Origin: Caldifarciminota bacterium UBA2202
Lineage (GTDB): Bacteria > Hydrothermota > 32-111
NCBI GenBank assembly: GCA_002327905.1
Contig: DCUY01000048.1
Coordinates: 9,213-27,107 of the forward strand
Length of the DNA: 17,895 bases
Direction of reading: 5' to 3'
Within the stretch, counting starts at the first letter, position 1. Every line of letters starts with the position of its first letter. A model generated the notes under the pieces. That model was not told the DNA's origin. It was given only the letters and a program-made list of their open reading frames with translations, and ran no database searches. This document shows positions 7,396 to 14,730 of the stretch, one piece after another. Position numbers and translations under genes: made by a program.

Positions 7396-8372
7396 AAATA
7401 ATATCCTTTGAATTTGTTGTAATACTCAATTGTCTTTTTTATTCCTTCCTTAATTGAAACAGTATCCTTATGATTTAAAATCCTTTTCGCCAGAGTATTG
7501 TCTGTCTGGAAACTTCCGATGTCAATCTTTTTTATCTCGTCCGGAAAATCAATATTCAGAAGATTCACCTTCGGATTGTTCTCCCTAATTATTCCTGCAA
7601 TCTCTTTTAAAGCCACCGGCGAATCGCTTCCCACATTTGCGGTTCCCCTGAAATCGGAGAGCATAGCATTGTGCATTGTTTCGCATAAATCCGTGATATA
7701 GAGCATATCCCTCTGCTGATTTCCGTCACCGTAAAGCTCTATGGGATTATTCGTAACGCATCTGTTTAGAAACCATCCTATGAATGAGAGTCTCTTGTCT
7801 TTTATGTGCATTCCGGGTCCGTAAATATTCGTCAGCCTCAAAATCACAGTATCCATAGAGAATATTCTGCTGTAGAGAGAATAGTATAATTCGCTCGTAT
7901 ATTTGTTTATACCGTTTGAGTCTACAGGATTTATAGGAGCATCCTCTTTGACTGGAAATTTATCCTGCTTTCCGTACACCTGTCTTGTGGAAGTGTATAT
8001 CACCTTCTTTCCTGTAAACTGTTTTATGAAATCAATGAATTTAATCTGCTCTATTGTATTGTTCTCTATATCAAGAATCGGATTCTTCATTGAGTCTGTA
8101 TGGCTTATTAAAGCGGCGCAATTGAATACGGCATCCGCTTTCTTCACCTCATTCTCATATTTTGAAATATTCCCTATAGTATCTTTGATTATTCTTATGT
8201 TGAGCTTATCAAGGGACGTTTTATGGAATGTATTGAATCCGCTCATTGAATTCTCGGAATCAATAACTGTAACATCATAGCCCTTTTGCTGGAGAAATTT
8301 CGACAGATTAAATCCGATAAACCCTTCTCCGCCTGCCACGAGAACAGAAGAAACTTTCTTTTTTTTGTTCAT
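7392..8372 (-). CDS. Extended SDR, NAD-dependent epimerase/dehydratase family, Tyr-to-Asn active site
   Basis: A 326-residue extended short-chain dehydrogenase/reductase of the sugar-nucleotide epimerase/dehydratase type. The nucleotide-binding motif is VAGGEGFIG (12-20), with Asp38 after the second strand favouring NAD. The active-site strand reads YTSTRQVYG (126-134). In the usual YxxxK motif, Lys157 is kept but the tyrosine position is Asn153 (DSNGINKY). I confirmed this codon by codon (AAC GGT ATA AAC AAA). As far as I recall, an STRQ-plus-NGINK pattern recurs in a subgroup of sugar-cluster SDRs, so it is probably a defined variant rather than damage. The rest is typical, including YGDGNQQRDMLYITDL and a C-terminal substrate domain. 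An SD (GAGG) precedes the ATG. The gene lies between the GT2 and the aminotransferase. The reaction is uncertain: epimerase, dehydratase or oxidase. Confidence 0.85.
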   Translation of the reverse strand: MNKKKKVSSVLVAGGEGFIGFNLSKFLQQKGYDVTVIDSENSMSGFNTFHKTSLDKLNIRIIKDTIGNISKYENEVKKADAVFNCAALISHTDSMKNPILDIENNTIEQIKFIDFIKQFTGKKVIYTSTRQVYGKQDKFPVKEDAPINPVDSNGINKYTSELYYSLYSRIFSMDTVILRLTNIYGPGMHIKDKRLSFIGWFLNRCVTNNPIELYGDGNQQRDMLYITDLCETMHNAMLSDFRGTANVGSDSPVALKEIAGIIRENNPKVNLLNIDFPDEIKKIDIGSFQTDNTLAKRILNHKDTVSIKEGIKKTIEYYNKFKGYYL

Positions 8373-8380
8373 GTTTGCCT

Positions 8381-9091
8381 CTACTTTCTCCTTAAAATGA
8401 GAATGTACCAGAGTTTTATTACATGAAAGAATACAAAAAAGAGCCGTCTTAAATTGAAGAACTGGGAGGTTCCGAACTGACGCTCAAAATGATGAACCGG
8501 AGACTCTTTTATATTACGAGTCTTCATCTCGATTCTCTTCACCATTTCAACGCAGATTGTGCCTGATTTTGAATAGAACCTCTCATTTGAAAAGACGCTC
8601 TTCTTTATTATTCTGAAATCACAGTCAATATCCTTAAGTTTTATTCCGAAAAAAAACTTCATGAAGAGATTGTACAATCTCCCTATAATTATTCTGTAAA
8701 GCGGATCATTCCTCGTTATTTTATATCCATTTACCAGAACAGTCTCTTTCTCGATTTTTTCAATAAGACCTCCTATGTCTTTTACGCTGTATTGCCCATC
8801 CCCGTCAGTATAAAAAAAGTAATCGAATTTAGCGGCATTCATGCCGTCGAGAATCGTTTGACCGTAGCCCTTGTTCTTCTCATGAAATACAAGCACGAGT
8901 CTGTTGTTGCTCTCCTTTTCCTTCAAAAGAAGCTCGCGCGAATTATCCGTTGAATGGTCGTCAACCACTATCACTTCGTAATTTTTTAAGTATTTGTCCA
9001 ATTCAAAGGATATATCCCTTATGAGATTTATTATGGTTCCGCTGTCATTGTAACAGGGAAACATTGCGCTGAGTTCAATATTATTTTTCAA
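8381..9091 (-). CDS. DPM1-like family 2 glycosyltransferase
   Basis: A 236-residue GT2 enzyme resembling dolichyl/polyprenyl-phosphate mannosyl- or glucosyltransferases. Features in order: FPCYNDSGTI (11-20), VVDDHSTDN (42-50) for nucleotide binding, the metal-binding DGDGQ (96-100, DxD-type), RNDPLYRIIIGRLYN (127-141), DCDFR (156-160), and VHHFERQFGTSQF (199-211), the acceptor-side motif of this group. A hydrophobic stretch at 215-233 may anchor it to the membrane, but the two long C-terminal helices of some relatives are absent. It should load a sugar from a nucleotide donor onto polyprenyl phosphate on the cytoplasmic face. The start at 9091 is a TTG, overlapping the etfA stop by 11 bases. 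AAGGA lies very close before it, so the exact start is uncertain; the next in-frame ATG is codon 10, inside the first motif. Confidence 0.87.
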   Translation of the reverse strand: MKNNIELSAMFPCYNDSGTIINLIRDISFELDKYLKNYEVIVVDDHSTDNSRELLLKEKESNNRLVLVFHEKNKGYGQTILDGMNAAKFDYFFYTDGDGQYSVKDIGGLIEKIEKETVLVNGYKITRNDPLYRIIIGRLYNLFMKFFFGIKLKDIDCDFRIIKKSVFSNERFYSKSGTICVEMVKRIEMKTRNIKESPVHHFERQFGTSQFFNLRRLFFVFFHVIKLWYILILRRK

Positions 9092-10091
9092 TTTCCTTCA
9101 ATTTCCGCAGAAGCAGAGGGACCACTTCAAAGAGGTCTCCCACAATTCCGTAATCTGCTATCTGAAATATCGGAGCGTTTTCATCTTTATTCACTGCAAT
9201 GATGACATCTGATGATTTCATTCCTGCTATGTGCTGAATCGCTCCTGATATTCCGAGAGCAACATAAATTTTGGGAGAGACAGTCTTTCCCGTCTGACCC
9301 ACCTGATGCGAGAATGGAAGCCATCCATCGTCAATGACAGGGCGCGAGGCTCCGACAGCTCCATCAAGTGCCTCTGCGAGCTGATGCACGATTTTGAAAT
9401 TTTCAGGCTGTTTAAGTCCTCTTCCGCCTGATACTATTATATCCGCATCGGATAGATTCACTGTCTGCGATTCATCCTTTTTGAATGATATGTATTTTGA
9501 CCTTCTGTCAATATATTCGTCTTTTACTTCAAAATTCTCAACTTCTCCTTTGCGTGAAGCGTCAATCTCCGATTCCTTGAAAACTTTGTGTCGCACTGTC
9601 GACATCTGAGGCCTTGAATTCGGAGTCACTATTGTAGCCATTATTGAGCCGCCTGCCGCAGGGCGCGTCTGGAGAAGCTTCCCGTCCGCAGGGTCAATGT
9701 CAAGCTCCGTGCAGTCGGCAGTGAGCCCCGTCTTGAGTTTCGCCGCCACGCGCGGAAGAAGCGACCTTCCGAGAGTCGTTGAACCTGCAAGAACTATCTC
9801 CGGCTTGTATTTCAATATGATTTCAGAGAGCACATTTGCGTATGTAGTATCAATGAAATTCTCAAGATCCTTTGAGTCTGCGCATATCACCTTGTCAGCT
9901 CCCCTCTCAATAAGCTGTTTTGCATTTTCTTTGAGACTGCTTCCGAGTATGACTGCTATTACATTTGATTTGCGCTTTTTTGCAAGCTCTCTTCCTTTGT
10001 TCAGAAGTTCAAATGTCACTCCCTCAATGATTCCGCCTCTCCGTTCGGCAAATACCAAAACGGCTTTATAATCATTTATATTTTCATTCAT
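9081..10091 (-). CDS. etfA: Electron transfer flavoprotein, alpha subunit
   Basis: A 336-residue EtfA, full length for a form without an added ferredoxin domain. The N-terminal half contains LAGSTTLGRSLLPRVAAKLKTG (102-122) and TRPAAGGSIMATI (142-154). The C-terminal FAD domain (about 205-336) has SGGRG (221-225), SRPVIDDGWLP (249-259), QVGQTGK (263-269), GISGAIQH (280-287) and NKDENAPIF (301-309), all standard FAD contacts. With EtfB it shuttles electrons between flavin dehydrogenases and other carriers. It starts at ATG 10091 with AAGGAG six bases upstream, 10 bases after the etfB stop. No acyl-CoA dehydrogenase, ETF:quinone oxidoreductase or FixX-like ferredoxin is in the window. The partner is therefore encoded elsewhere, or is the FAD oxidoreductase further down the operon, which is speculation. 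Confidence 0.97.
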   Translation of the reverse strand: MNENINDYKAVLVFAERRGGIIEGVTFELLNKGRELAKKRKSNVIAVILGSSLKENAKQLIERGADKVICADSKDLENFIDTTYANVLSEIILKYKPEIVLAGSTTLGRSLLPRVAAKLKTGLTADCTELDIDPADGKLLQTRPAAGGSIMATIVTPNSRPQMSTVRHKVFKESEIDASRKGEVENFEVKDEYIDRRSKYISFKKDESQTVNLSDADIIVSGGRGLKQPENFKIVHQLAEALDGAVGASRPVIDDGWLPFSHQVGQTGKTVSPKIYVALGISGAIQHIAGMKSSDVIIAVNKDENAPIFQIADYGIVGDLFEVVPLLLRKLKEIEK

Positions 10092-10101
10092 AAATTTCTC
10101 C

Positions 10102-10893
10102 TTATATTATCGCCTTTTCCTTGAGTTTGGAAACAAGATTTCCCACATTTTCGCTTTGATTATCAGATTTGAAAATCATATTCTCCTTTGTGATTGTGGG
10201 AGAGAATGCCTTCACAACCCATGTGGGAGATCCTTTGAATCCGCATTTTTCCAGATCAATGTCGAGCGACTCAGCAGTCCATACGGGAATCTCTTCCTTC
10301 TTTGCCTTCATCTTGCCCCTCAAAGAGGGAAGACGCGGCTCATTCAATTCCTTTATGCATGTCAGAACACAGGGAAGCTCGCACTCAATCGTCTCGTATC
10401 CTGTCTCAATGGCTCTCTCTGCAATTATATTTTTTTCAGTTATATTCTCTATTTTTCTTATGAATGTTATCTGCGGTATGTCGAGAAGGGATGCGACTCC
10501 GGGACCCACCTGAGCCGTATCTCCGTCAATCGCCATCTTTCCGAAGAGAATCAAATCATACTGCCCTGTCTTTTTAATCGCCTCAGAGAGTATATAGCTT
10601 GTTGCGAGTGTGTCTGATGCGGCAAATGATTTGTCCGATACAAGTATTGCTTTGTCCACTCCCATTGAAATAACTTCTCTTAAAGCATTCTCAGCCTGTT
10701 TCGGGCCCATGCATATTGCAGTTATTGTCGTTCCTTCAAATTTCTCTTTTATTCTCAATGCCTCTTCAACAGCGTACAAATCAAAGGGATTCACTATGTT
10801 TTCAACATTCTCCCTGATTATGGTCTTTGTCTCCGGGTCAAATTTCATCTGACTTGTGTCAGGCACCTGCTTTACGCACACAATGATATTCAT
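10102..10893 (-). CDS. etfB: Electron transfer flavoprotein, beta subunit
   Basis: A 263-residue EtfB. The start, MNIIVCVKQVPDT, and NPFDLYAVEEALRIKE (35-50) are characteristic. The nucleotide-binding loop reads AIDGDTAQVGP (121-131). This matches the DGDTAQVGP form that I associate with NADH-linked, electron-bifurcating ETFs, where EtfB holds a second FAD. The canonical mitochondrial/proteobacterial form is DDCNQTGQ and binds AMP. That is recalled family knowledge, not a computed result. The EtfB signature region around 165-205 (AERAIETGYETIECELPCVLT and following) is intact. The start codon shares ATGA with the rnc stop and has AAGGAG five bases upstream. etfA follows 10 bases after the stop, so the two subunits are co-translated in the usual B-A order. 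Confidence 0.97.
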   Translation of the reverse strand: MNIIVCVKQVPDTSQMKFDPETKTIIRENVENIVNPFDLYAVEEALRIKEKFEGTTITAICMGPKQAENALREVISMGVDKAILVSDKSFAASDTLATSYILSEAIKKTGQYDLILFGKMAIDGDTAQVGPGVASLLDIPQITFIRKIENITEKNIIAERAIETGYETIECELPCVLTCIKELNEPRLPSLRGKMKAKKEEIPVWTAESLDIDLEKCGFKGSPTWVVKAFSPTITKENMIFKSDNQSENVGNLVSKLKEKAII

Positions 10894-11552
10894 GCGAACT
10901 CCTTTTCTAATTTCTTTAAGGCGATAAGGGCGGCCTTCTTTTCACACTCTTTCTTTGTTCTGCCCTGAGCCTCAGAATAATATTTACCGTTTACGAATAA
11001 TATGCATTTGAATAAATTCTCTCCCAATGCCTCTGTTGTGAATTCAGGAAGAACCTTGAAATGAAACAGGGATAGCTCCTGAAGCTGATTCTTTGCAAAG
11101 AACTCTTCAGATACGGAGTGGGAGTTTTTAATTATTATCTTAAACATTTTTTTTGCGTTTCTAATGCCGCTGTCAATATAGACTGCGGCGAGAAGAGATT
11201 CAATCACATCCTCTCTTATGGATGGAGGAATGTCCTCTTTGAATGATTTCCTGTCAAGAAGGACAATCTCGGATAGATTCAGTTTTGTGAACACGTGCGA
11301 GAGATTGTCCCTGTTTACTATGCTGGTGCGGAACTTTGACAGTTCGCCCTCATTAAATAATTTGAATTTCTTAAAACAATATTCTGAAGTGAAAAAGGAT
11401 AGAAGCGAGTCTCCCAAAAACTCAAGTCTCTGATAAGAAACATCATTCTTAAATGACCTGTGGGACACCGCCTCTATCAGCAAATCCTTATTCTTGAAGT
11501 TTATCCCTGTTATTTTTTTAAACTTTGCAGAGACGCTGTTAGTGTCAATCAT
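10890..11552 (-). CDS. rnc: Ribonuclease III
   Basis: A double-strand-specific endoribonuclease for rRNA and mRNA processing, 220 residues with the ATG start chosen here. The catalytic domain has the signature QRLEFLGDSLL (41-51), giving Glu44 and Asp48, and REDVIESLLAAVYIDSG (113-129), giving Asp115 and Glu118. These are the four metal ligands of the family. The double-stranded-RNA-binding domain spans about 153-218 and ends with TKKECEKKAALIALKKL, the usual KKxAxxxA helix. ATG at 11552 overlaps the fabF stop by 8 bases and has no visible SD, so translation is probably coupled to fabF. The frame is open to a TTG at 11570, which would add six residues. rnc directly after acpP-fabF is a widely conserved order. 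Its stop overlaps the etfB start. Confidence 0.97.
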   Translation of the reverse strand: MIDTNSVSAKFKKITGINFKNKDLLIEAVSHRSFKNDVSYQRLEFLGDSLLSFFTSEYCFKKFKLFNEGELSKFRTSIVNRDNLSHVFTKLNLSEIVLLDRKSFKEDIPPSIREDVIESLLAAVYIDSGIRNAKKMFKIIIKNSHSVSEEFFAKNQLQELSLFHFKVLPEFTTEALGENLFKCILFVNGKYYSEAQGRTKKECEKKAALIALKKLEKEFA

Positions 11553-12783
11553 CAAATTTTGCAAACGCAAGTGTTACATTATGTCCGCCGAATCCGAATG
11601 AATTTGAAAGAGCAAGTTTAATATCTCTTTTAACAGCCGTATTCGGCGTGTAATTAAGGTCGCAGTCAGGATCGCTCTTCTCATAATTGATTGTCGGAGG
11701 CACAACAGAATTCTGAATTGCAAGAGATGTTGCTATTGCTTCTACTGCCGATGTTGCTCCAAGCATATGCCCGTGCATTGATTTTGTTGAAGAGATATTG
11801 ATTTTGTATGCATATTCTTTTAGAAATTTTTTTATGGCAAGGGTCTCCATCTGGTCATTCAATTTGGTTGAAGTGCCGTGCGCATTTATGTAATCCACAT
11901 CAGTGAGTTTTCTGCCGCTCTTCTTAAGAGCAATATCCATGCACTTTGCCGCGCTCTCTCCGGTTTCGTCAGGAGCTGTTATATGATATGCATCATCATT
12001 GTATCCGCATCCGACAAGCTCCGCTATTATAGCGGCGCCTCTCTTCTTTGCATGCTCTAAGCTTTCGAGTATGAGCACTCCTGCTCCCTCTGCTATAACA
12101 AATCCGTCCCTGTCCAGATCAAACGGGCGGGATGCCCTCTCCGGCTGGTCATTTCTCGTTGAAAGCGCTTGAAGAGCTATGAATCCCCCGACTGAAAGCG
12201 GAGTTATGGAGGCCTCCGCCCCTCCGCACATCATAATGTCCGCATTATCGAGAATTATCTGATTGTATGCATCTGCTATTGCGTGACCGCTTGAAGCGCA
12301 AGCAGAGACTATTGCAAAATTAGGTCCTTTGAAGCCGAATTTTATCGCCACCTGTCCGGAAGGAGAATTGATAATCATCATTGGAACAAAGAATGGGCTA
12401 ATCCGCTCAGCGCCCTCATTTAAAAGGACTGTATGCTGTTTTTCCCATGTCTCCACTCCGCCGATTCCTGTCGCTATTATTGCTCCGTATCTGTCTTTGT
12501 TCGCTGTATCAAGATCAAGCTTGGCCATCCTGATTGCTTCATCTGCGGCTACAAGAGTGTACTGAACAACAGTGTCCATCCTTCTCGTCTCTTTTCTGTT
12601 TATCACAGGTTCGGGATTGAAATTCTTCACCTCTCCCGCAATTCTCGTGCGGAAGGATGATGCGTCAAATTTGGTTATATAGCCTATTCCGGATTTTCCC
12701 GCAAACAGGTTCTTTGTAAAATCCTCCATGTTGTTTCCTATGGAGGAGATCACGCCCATGCCGGTTATCACAACCCTCTTCAT
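11545..12783 (-). CDS. fabF: Beta-ketoacyl-ACP synthase II
   Basis: A 412-residue elongating condensing enzyme of type II fatty acid synthesis. It joins malonyl-ACP to a growing acyl-ACP in the cytoplasm. The catalytic triad is intact: Cys162 in SACASSG, His303 in NAHGTSTKLND, and His340 in SMHGHMLGATSAVEA. These sit at almost the same positions as in E. coli FabF (163, 303, 340). The C-terminal NSFGFGGHNVTL motif is also present. I chose ATG at 12783, since GGAG lies five bases upstream; the frame begins one codon earlier at a TTG, which is less likely. The 41-base gap to acpP is the longest inside the operon, apart from the start of the small basic gene's region, and contains a hairpin. The gene end overlaps rnc. 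Confidence 0.98.
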   Translation of the reverse strand: MKRVVITGMGVISSIGNNMEDFTKNLFAGKSGIGYITKFDASSFRTRIAGEVKNFNPEPVINRKETRRMDTVVQYTLVAADEAIRMAKLDLDTANKDRYGAIIATGIGGVETWEKQHTVLLNEGAERISPFFVPMMIINSPSGQVAIKFGFKGPNFAIVSACASSGHAIADAYNQIILDNADIMMCGGAEASITPLSVGGFIALQALSTRNDQPERASRPFDLDRDGFVIAEGAGVLILESLEHAKKRGAAIIAELVGCGYNDDAYHITAPDETGESAAKCMDIALKKSGRKLTDVDYINAHGTSTKLNDQMETLAIKKFLKEYAYKINISSTKSMHGHMLGATSAVEAIATSLAIQNSVVPPTINYEKSDPDCDLNYTPNTAVKRDIKLALSNSFGFGGHNVTLAFAKFDD

Positions 12784-12800
12784 CAATACTCCTATTTTAA

Positions 12801-12826
12801 AAATAGCGGGGTGAAATCCGCTATTT
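12801..12826 (-). terminator. Hairpin between acpP and fabF, possible partial terminator
   Basis: A perfect 9-bp stem (AAATAGCGG paired with CCGCTATTT) closes an 8-base loop. On the transcribed minus strand its 3' arm runs into five consecutive T residues. It begins two bases into the acpP stop codon and ends 18 bases before the fabF ATG. The shape fits a weak intrinsic terminator or an RNA-processing/stability hairpin. Either would allow more acpP than fabF product, useful because ACP is needed in large amounts. The stem is only moderately GC-rich and the T-run is short, so complete termination is unlikely. Confidence 0.55.
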
Positions 12827-13064
12827 ATTTTGCCGTCTTTCCCTCTATATAAGTTGCGACATCTCCGACTGTCTTCAACTTTACATAATCTTCCTGAGGA
12901 ATCTTGATCTCATACACTTTTTCAAGTTCATTCACGAGATCCATAAGATCGAGAGAATCTGCTCCCAAGTCCTGCATAATTGTCGCTGTCGGTGTAATCT
13001 TTGCTTCATCAAACTTGAGTTCCTGAACAAGCATCTTTTTGATTGTGTCGTAAACTTGAGACAT
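12825..13064 (-). CDS. acpP: Acyl carrier protein
   Basis: A 79-residue acidic acyl carrier protein, the usual length. The phosphopantetheine attachment site is GADSLD with Ser37. The four-helix pattern is clear, from the VYDTIKKMLVQEL first helix through LDLMDLVNELEKVYEI and the final VGDVATYIE helix. It carries acyl intermediates between the Fab enzymes and on to PlsX. The SD is very strong (AAGGAGG, 8 bases before the ATG), as expected for an abundant protein. It lies 21 bases after fabG and is followed by a hairpin that may set its level relative to fabF. The holo-ACP synthase gene is not in the window. Confidence 0.98.
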   Translation of the reverse strand: MSQVYDTIKKMLVQELKFDEAKITPTATIMQDLGADSLDLMDLVNELEKVYEIKIPQEDYVKLKTVGDVATYIEGKTAK

Positions 13065-13085
13065 TTCAAAACCTCCTTGGTTGGT

Positions 13086-13820
13086 TTACATTAACATTCC
13101 GCCATCACAGTGGATGACCTGCCCTGTTATATAATTTGCATCATCTGAAGACAAAAAGAAACATATCTTCGCTACATCCGCCACGTTTCCCATTCTTCCA
13201 AGAGGAATCAGTTTTGCATATTCCGCAATCACTTCAGAAGAAAGTTTTTTAGTCATCTCTGTCTCAATAAAGCCGGGTGCTATCGCATTGACTCTGACAT
13301 TTCTTGAGCCGACTTCTTTTGCGAGTGACTTTGTGAATCCGATTATTCCGGCTTTGCTTGCGGCATAATTTGACTGCCCTTTATTGCCCATTATCCCTAT
13401 GACTGACGAAATATTTATTATCGCCCCAGAGCGTCTTTTTATCATGTATTTGACTGCGGCTTTCGAACAATTGAATGTGCCTTTCAGGTTGACTGAAATC
13501 ACTCTGTCCCACTCATCCTCAGTCATGCTTATAAGAAGGTTGTCCTTTGTTATTCCGGCATTGTTTATCAGAACATCCAAGGATTCATGCTTCTTTATTA
13601 TATTGTCAATTCCGGCTGAGACCTGTCCCATGTCGGATACATTTATCTTTTCAAAATCGCATTCCACATTCAGTTTTTTTATCTCTTCTATGACAGCATC
13701 CTTTCCTTCGTCAAAGACATCCCATATTATCACATTGTATCCGCGCTTTGCATATTCAACAGCTATTGCATTTCCGATCCCCCTTAAAGCGCCTGTTATA
13801 AGTACATTTTTCTTTTCCAT
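13086..13820 (-). CDS. fabG: 3-oxoacyl-ACP reductase
   Basis: A 244-residue classical SDR that reduces beta-ketoacyl-ACP in the fatty acid cycle. The cofactor motif is LITGALRGIG (7-16) and NNAGITKDN (86-94) is the structural Asn motif. The catalytic residues are Ser139 (NISSVIG), Tyr152 and Lys156 (YAASK), with Asn111 completing the tetrad. The C-terminus HCDGGMLM is typical FabG. One oddity is Asp34 at the end of the second strand (VIIWD), where NADPH-using FabG proteins usually have a neutral or basic residue. An acidic residue there generally favours NADH, while Arg13 in the glycine loop is more typical of NADPH users. It starts at ATG with AAGGAG four bases upstream, 9 bases after the fabD stop. 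Confidence 0.97.
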   Translation of the reverse strand: MEKKNVLITGALRGIGNAIAVEYAKRGYNVIIWDVFDEGKDAVIEEIKKLNVECDFEKINVSDMGQVSAGIDNIIKKHESLDVLINNAGITKDNLLISMTEDEWDRVISVNLKGTFNCSKAAVKYMIKRRSGAIINISSVIGIMGNKGQSNYAASKAGIIGFTKSLAKEVGSRNVRVNAIAPGFIETEMTKKLSSEVIAEYAKLIPLGRMGNVADVAKICFFLSSDDANYITGQVIHCDGGMLM

Positions 13821-13829
13821 TTTTTCTCC

Positions 13830-14729
13830 TTAGAATGAAATATCTTCTGACTTTTCGACTGATATCACATCAAACTGATCGCTCGTCTTTTTCGCCATTC
13901 CGCTTAAGACCTTTGACGGACCGACCTCAGCGAGATTCTTATGCCCGTCATTAAGCATAAGCTTCATTATTTGAGTCCATCTGACAGGGCTCACTATCTG
14001 CATTTTCAGGAGTTCTTTTATCTTATCGGCATCTCTCTGATAATCCGCAGTCACATTCATTATTACGGGAATCTTCGGATTATTGAAAGTAAACTTGTCT
14101 ATGAATGAAGAAAATTCTTCGTAAGCATAATTCATCAGAGGAGAATGAAATGCTCCCGAGACATTAAGCTTCAGAACCCTTTTTGCACCCATTTCGCCGA
14201 ATTTTTTGACTGCATTGTCTATTCCTTCGACAGTCCCCGATATAACCGTCTGCCCGTCTCCATTATAATTCGCAACAACAATGCCTTCAATCTCCTTGAC
14301 TGCCTCTTCGATTTTTTCAACATCCATTCCTATCACTGCGGCCATAGCGCCCTTTGCCTTCTCTCCGGCTTCGCTCATCAGCTCGCCTCTTCTTCTGACA
14401 AGCTTTACTGCTGTTTCAAAATCAAAGACATCAGCGCTTAAAAGCGCGGTGTACTCTCCCAGAGAATGTCCGCATGCCGCTATCGGCTCGATTTTATTTT
14501 TAATGAGAGTGTATGCCGAATATGAGTGGAGAAGTATTGCTACCTGAGCATTCCTGCTCTCAGTGAGCCTTGAGTCAGGTCCGTTGAACATTATATCTGC
14601 GATATCGTCATTTATTATTATGCTTACTGTATCAAAAAGATTCTTTATCTCGGCATTGCTCTGATACAAATCCCGGCACATGCCCACATACTGTGCTCCC
14701 TGACCGGGAAACATCAATATGCGCTTCAC
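13830..14729 (-). CDS. fabD: Malonyl-CoA:ACP transacylase
   Basis: A 299-residue transacylase that moves malonate from CoA to ACP. Features: FPGQGAQ (7-13), the nucleophile elbow GHSLGEY with Ser89, Arg113/Arg114 in VRRRGELM for the malonate carboxylate, and the catalytic His195 in SGAFHSPLM. Near the C-terminus EVGPSKVLSGM is also characteristic. Length fits the family. The start at 14729 is GTG, one base after the fabH stop, with AGGTGG upstream. An in-frame ATG at codon 6 would cut into the conserved N-terminal strand, so GTG is preferred. Confidence 0.97.
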   Translation of the reverse strand: MKRILMFPGQGAQYVGMCRDLYQSNAEIKNLFDTVSIIINDDIADIMFNGPDSRLTESRNAQVAILLHSYSAYTLIKNKIEPIAACGHSLGEYTALLSADVFDFETAVKLVRRRGELMSEAGEKAKGAMAAVIGMDVEKIEEAVKEIEGIVVANYNGDGQTVISGTVEGIDNAVKKFGEMGAKRVLKLNVSGAFHSPLMNYAYEEFSSFIDKFTFNNPKIPVIMNVTADYQRDADKIKELLKMQIVSPVRWTQIMKLMLNDGHKNLAEVGPSKVLSGMAKKTSDQFDVISVEKSEDISF

Positions 14730-14730
14730 A

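Noticed and set aside
10156..10617. Plus-strand 153-codon open frame
   Set aside because: It is antisense to etfB, which has full family motifs; the long opposite frame is a by-product of codon bias.
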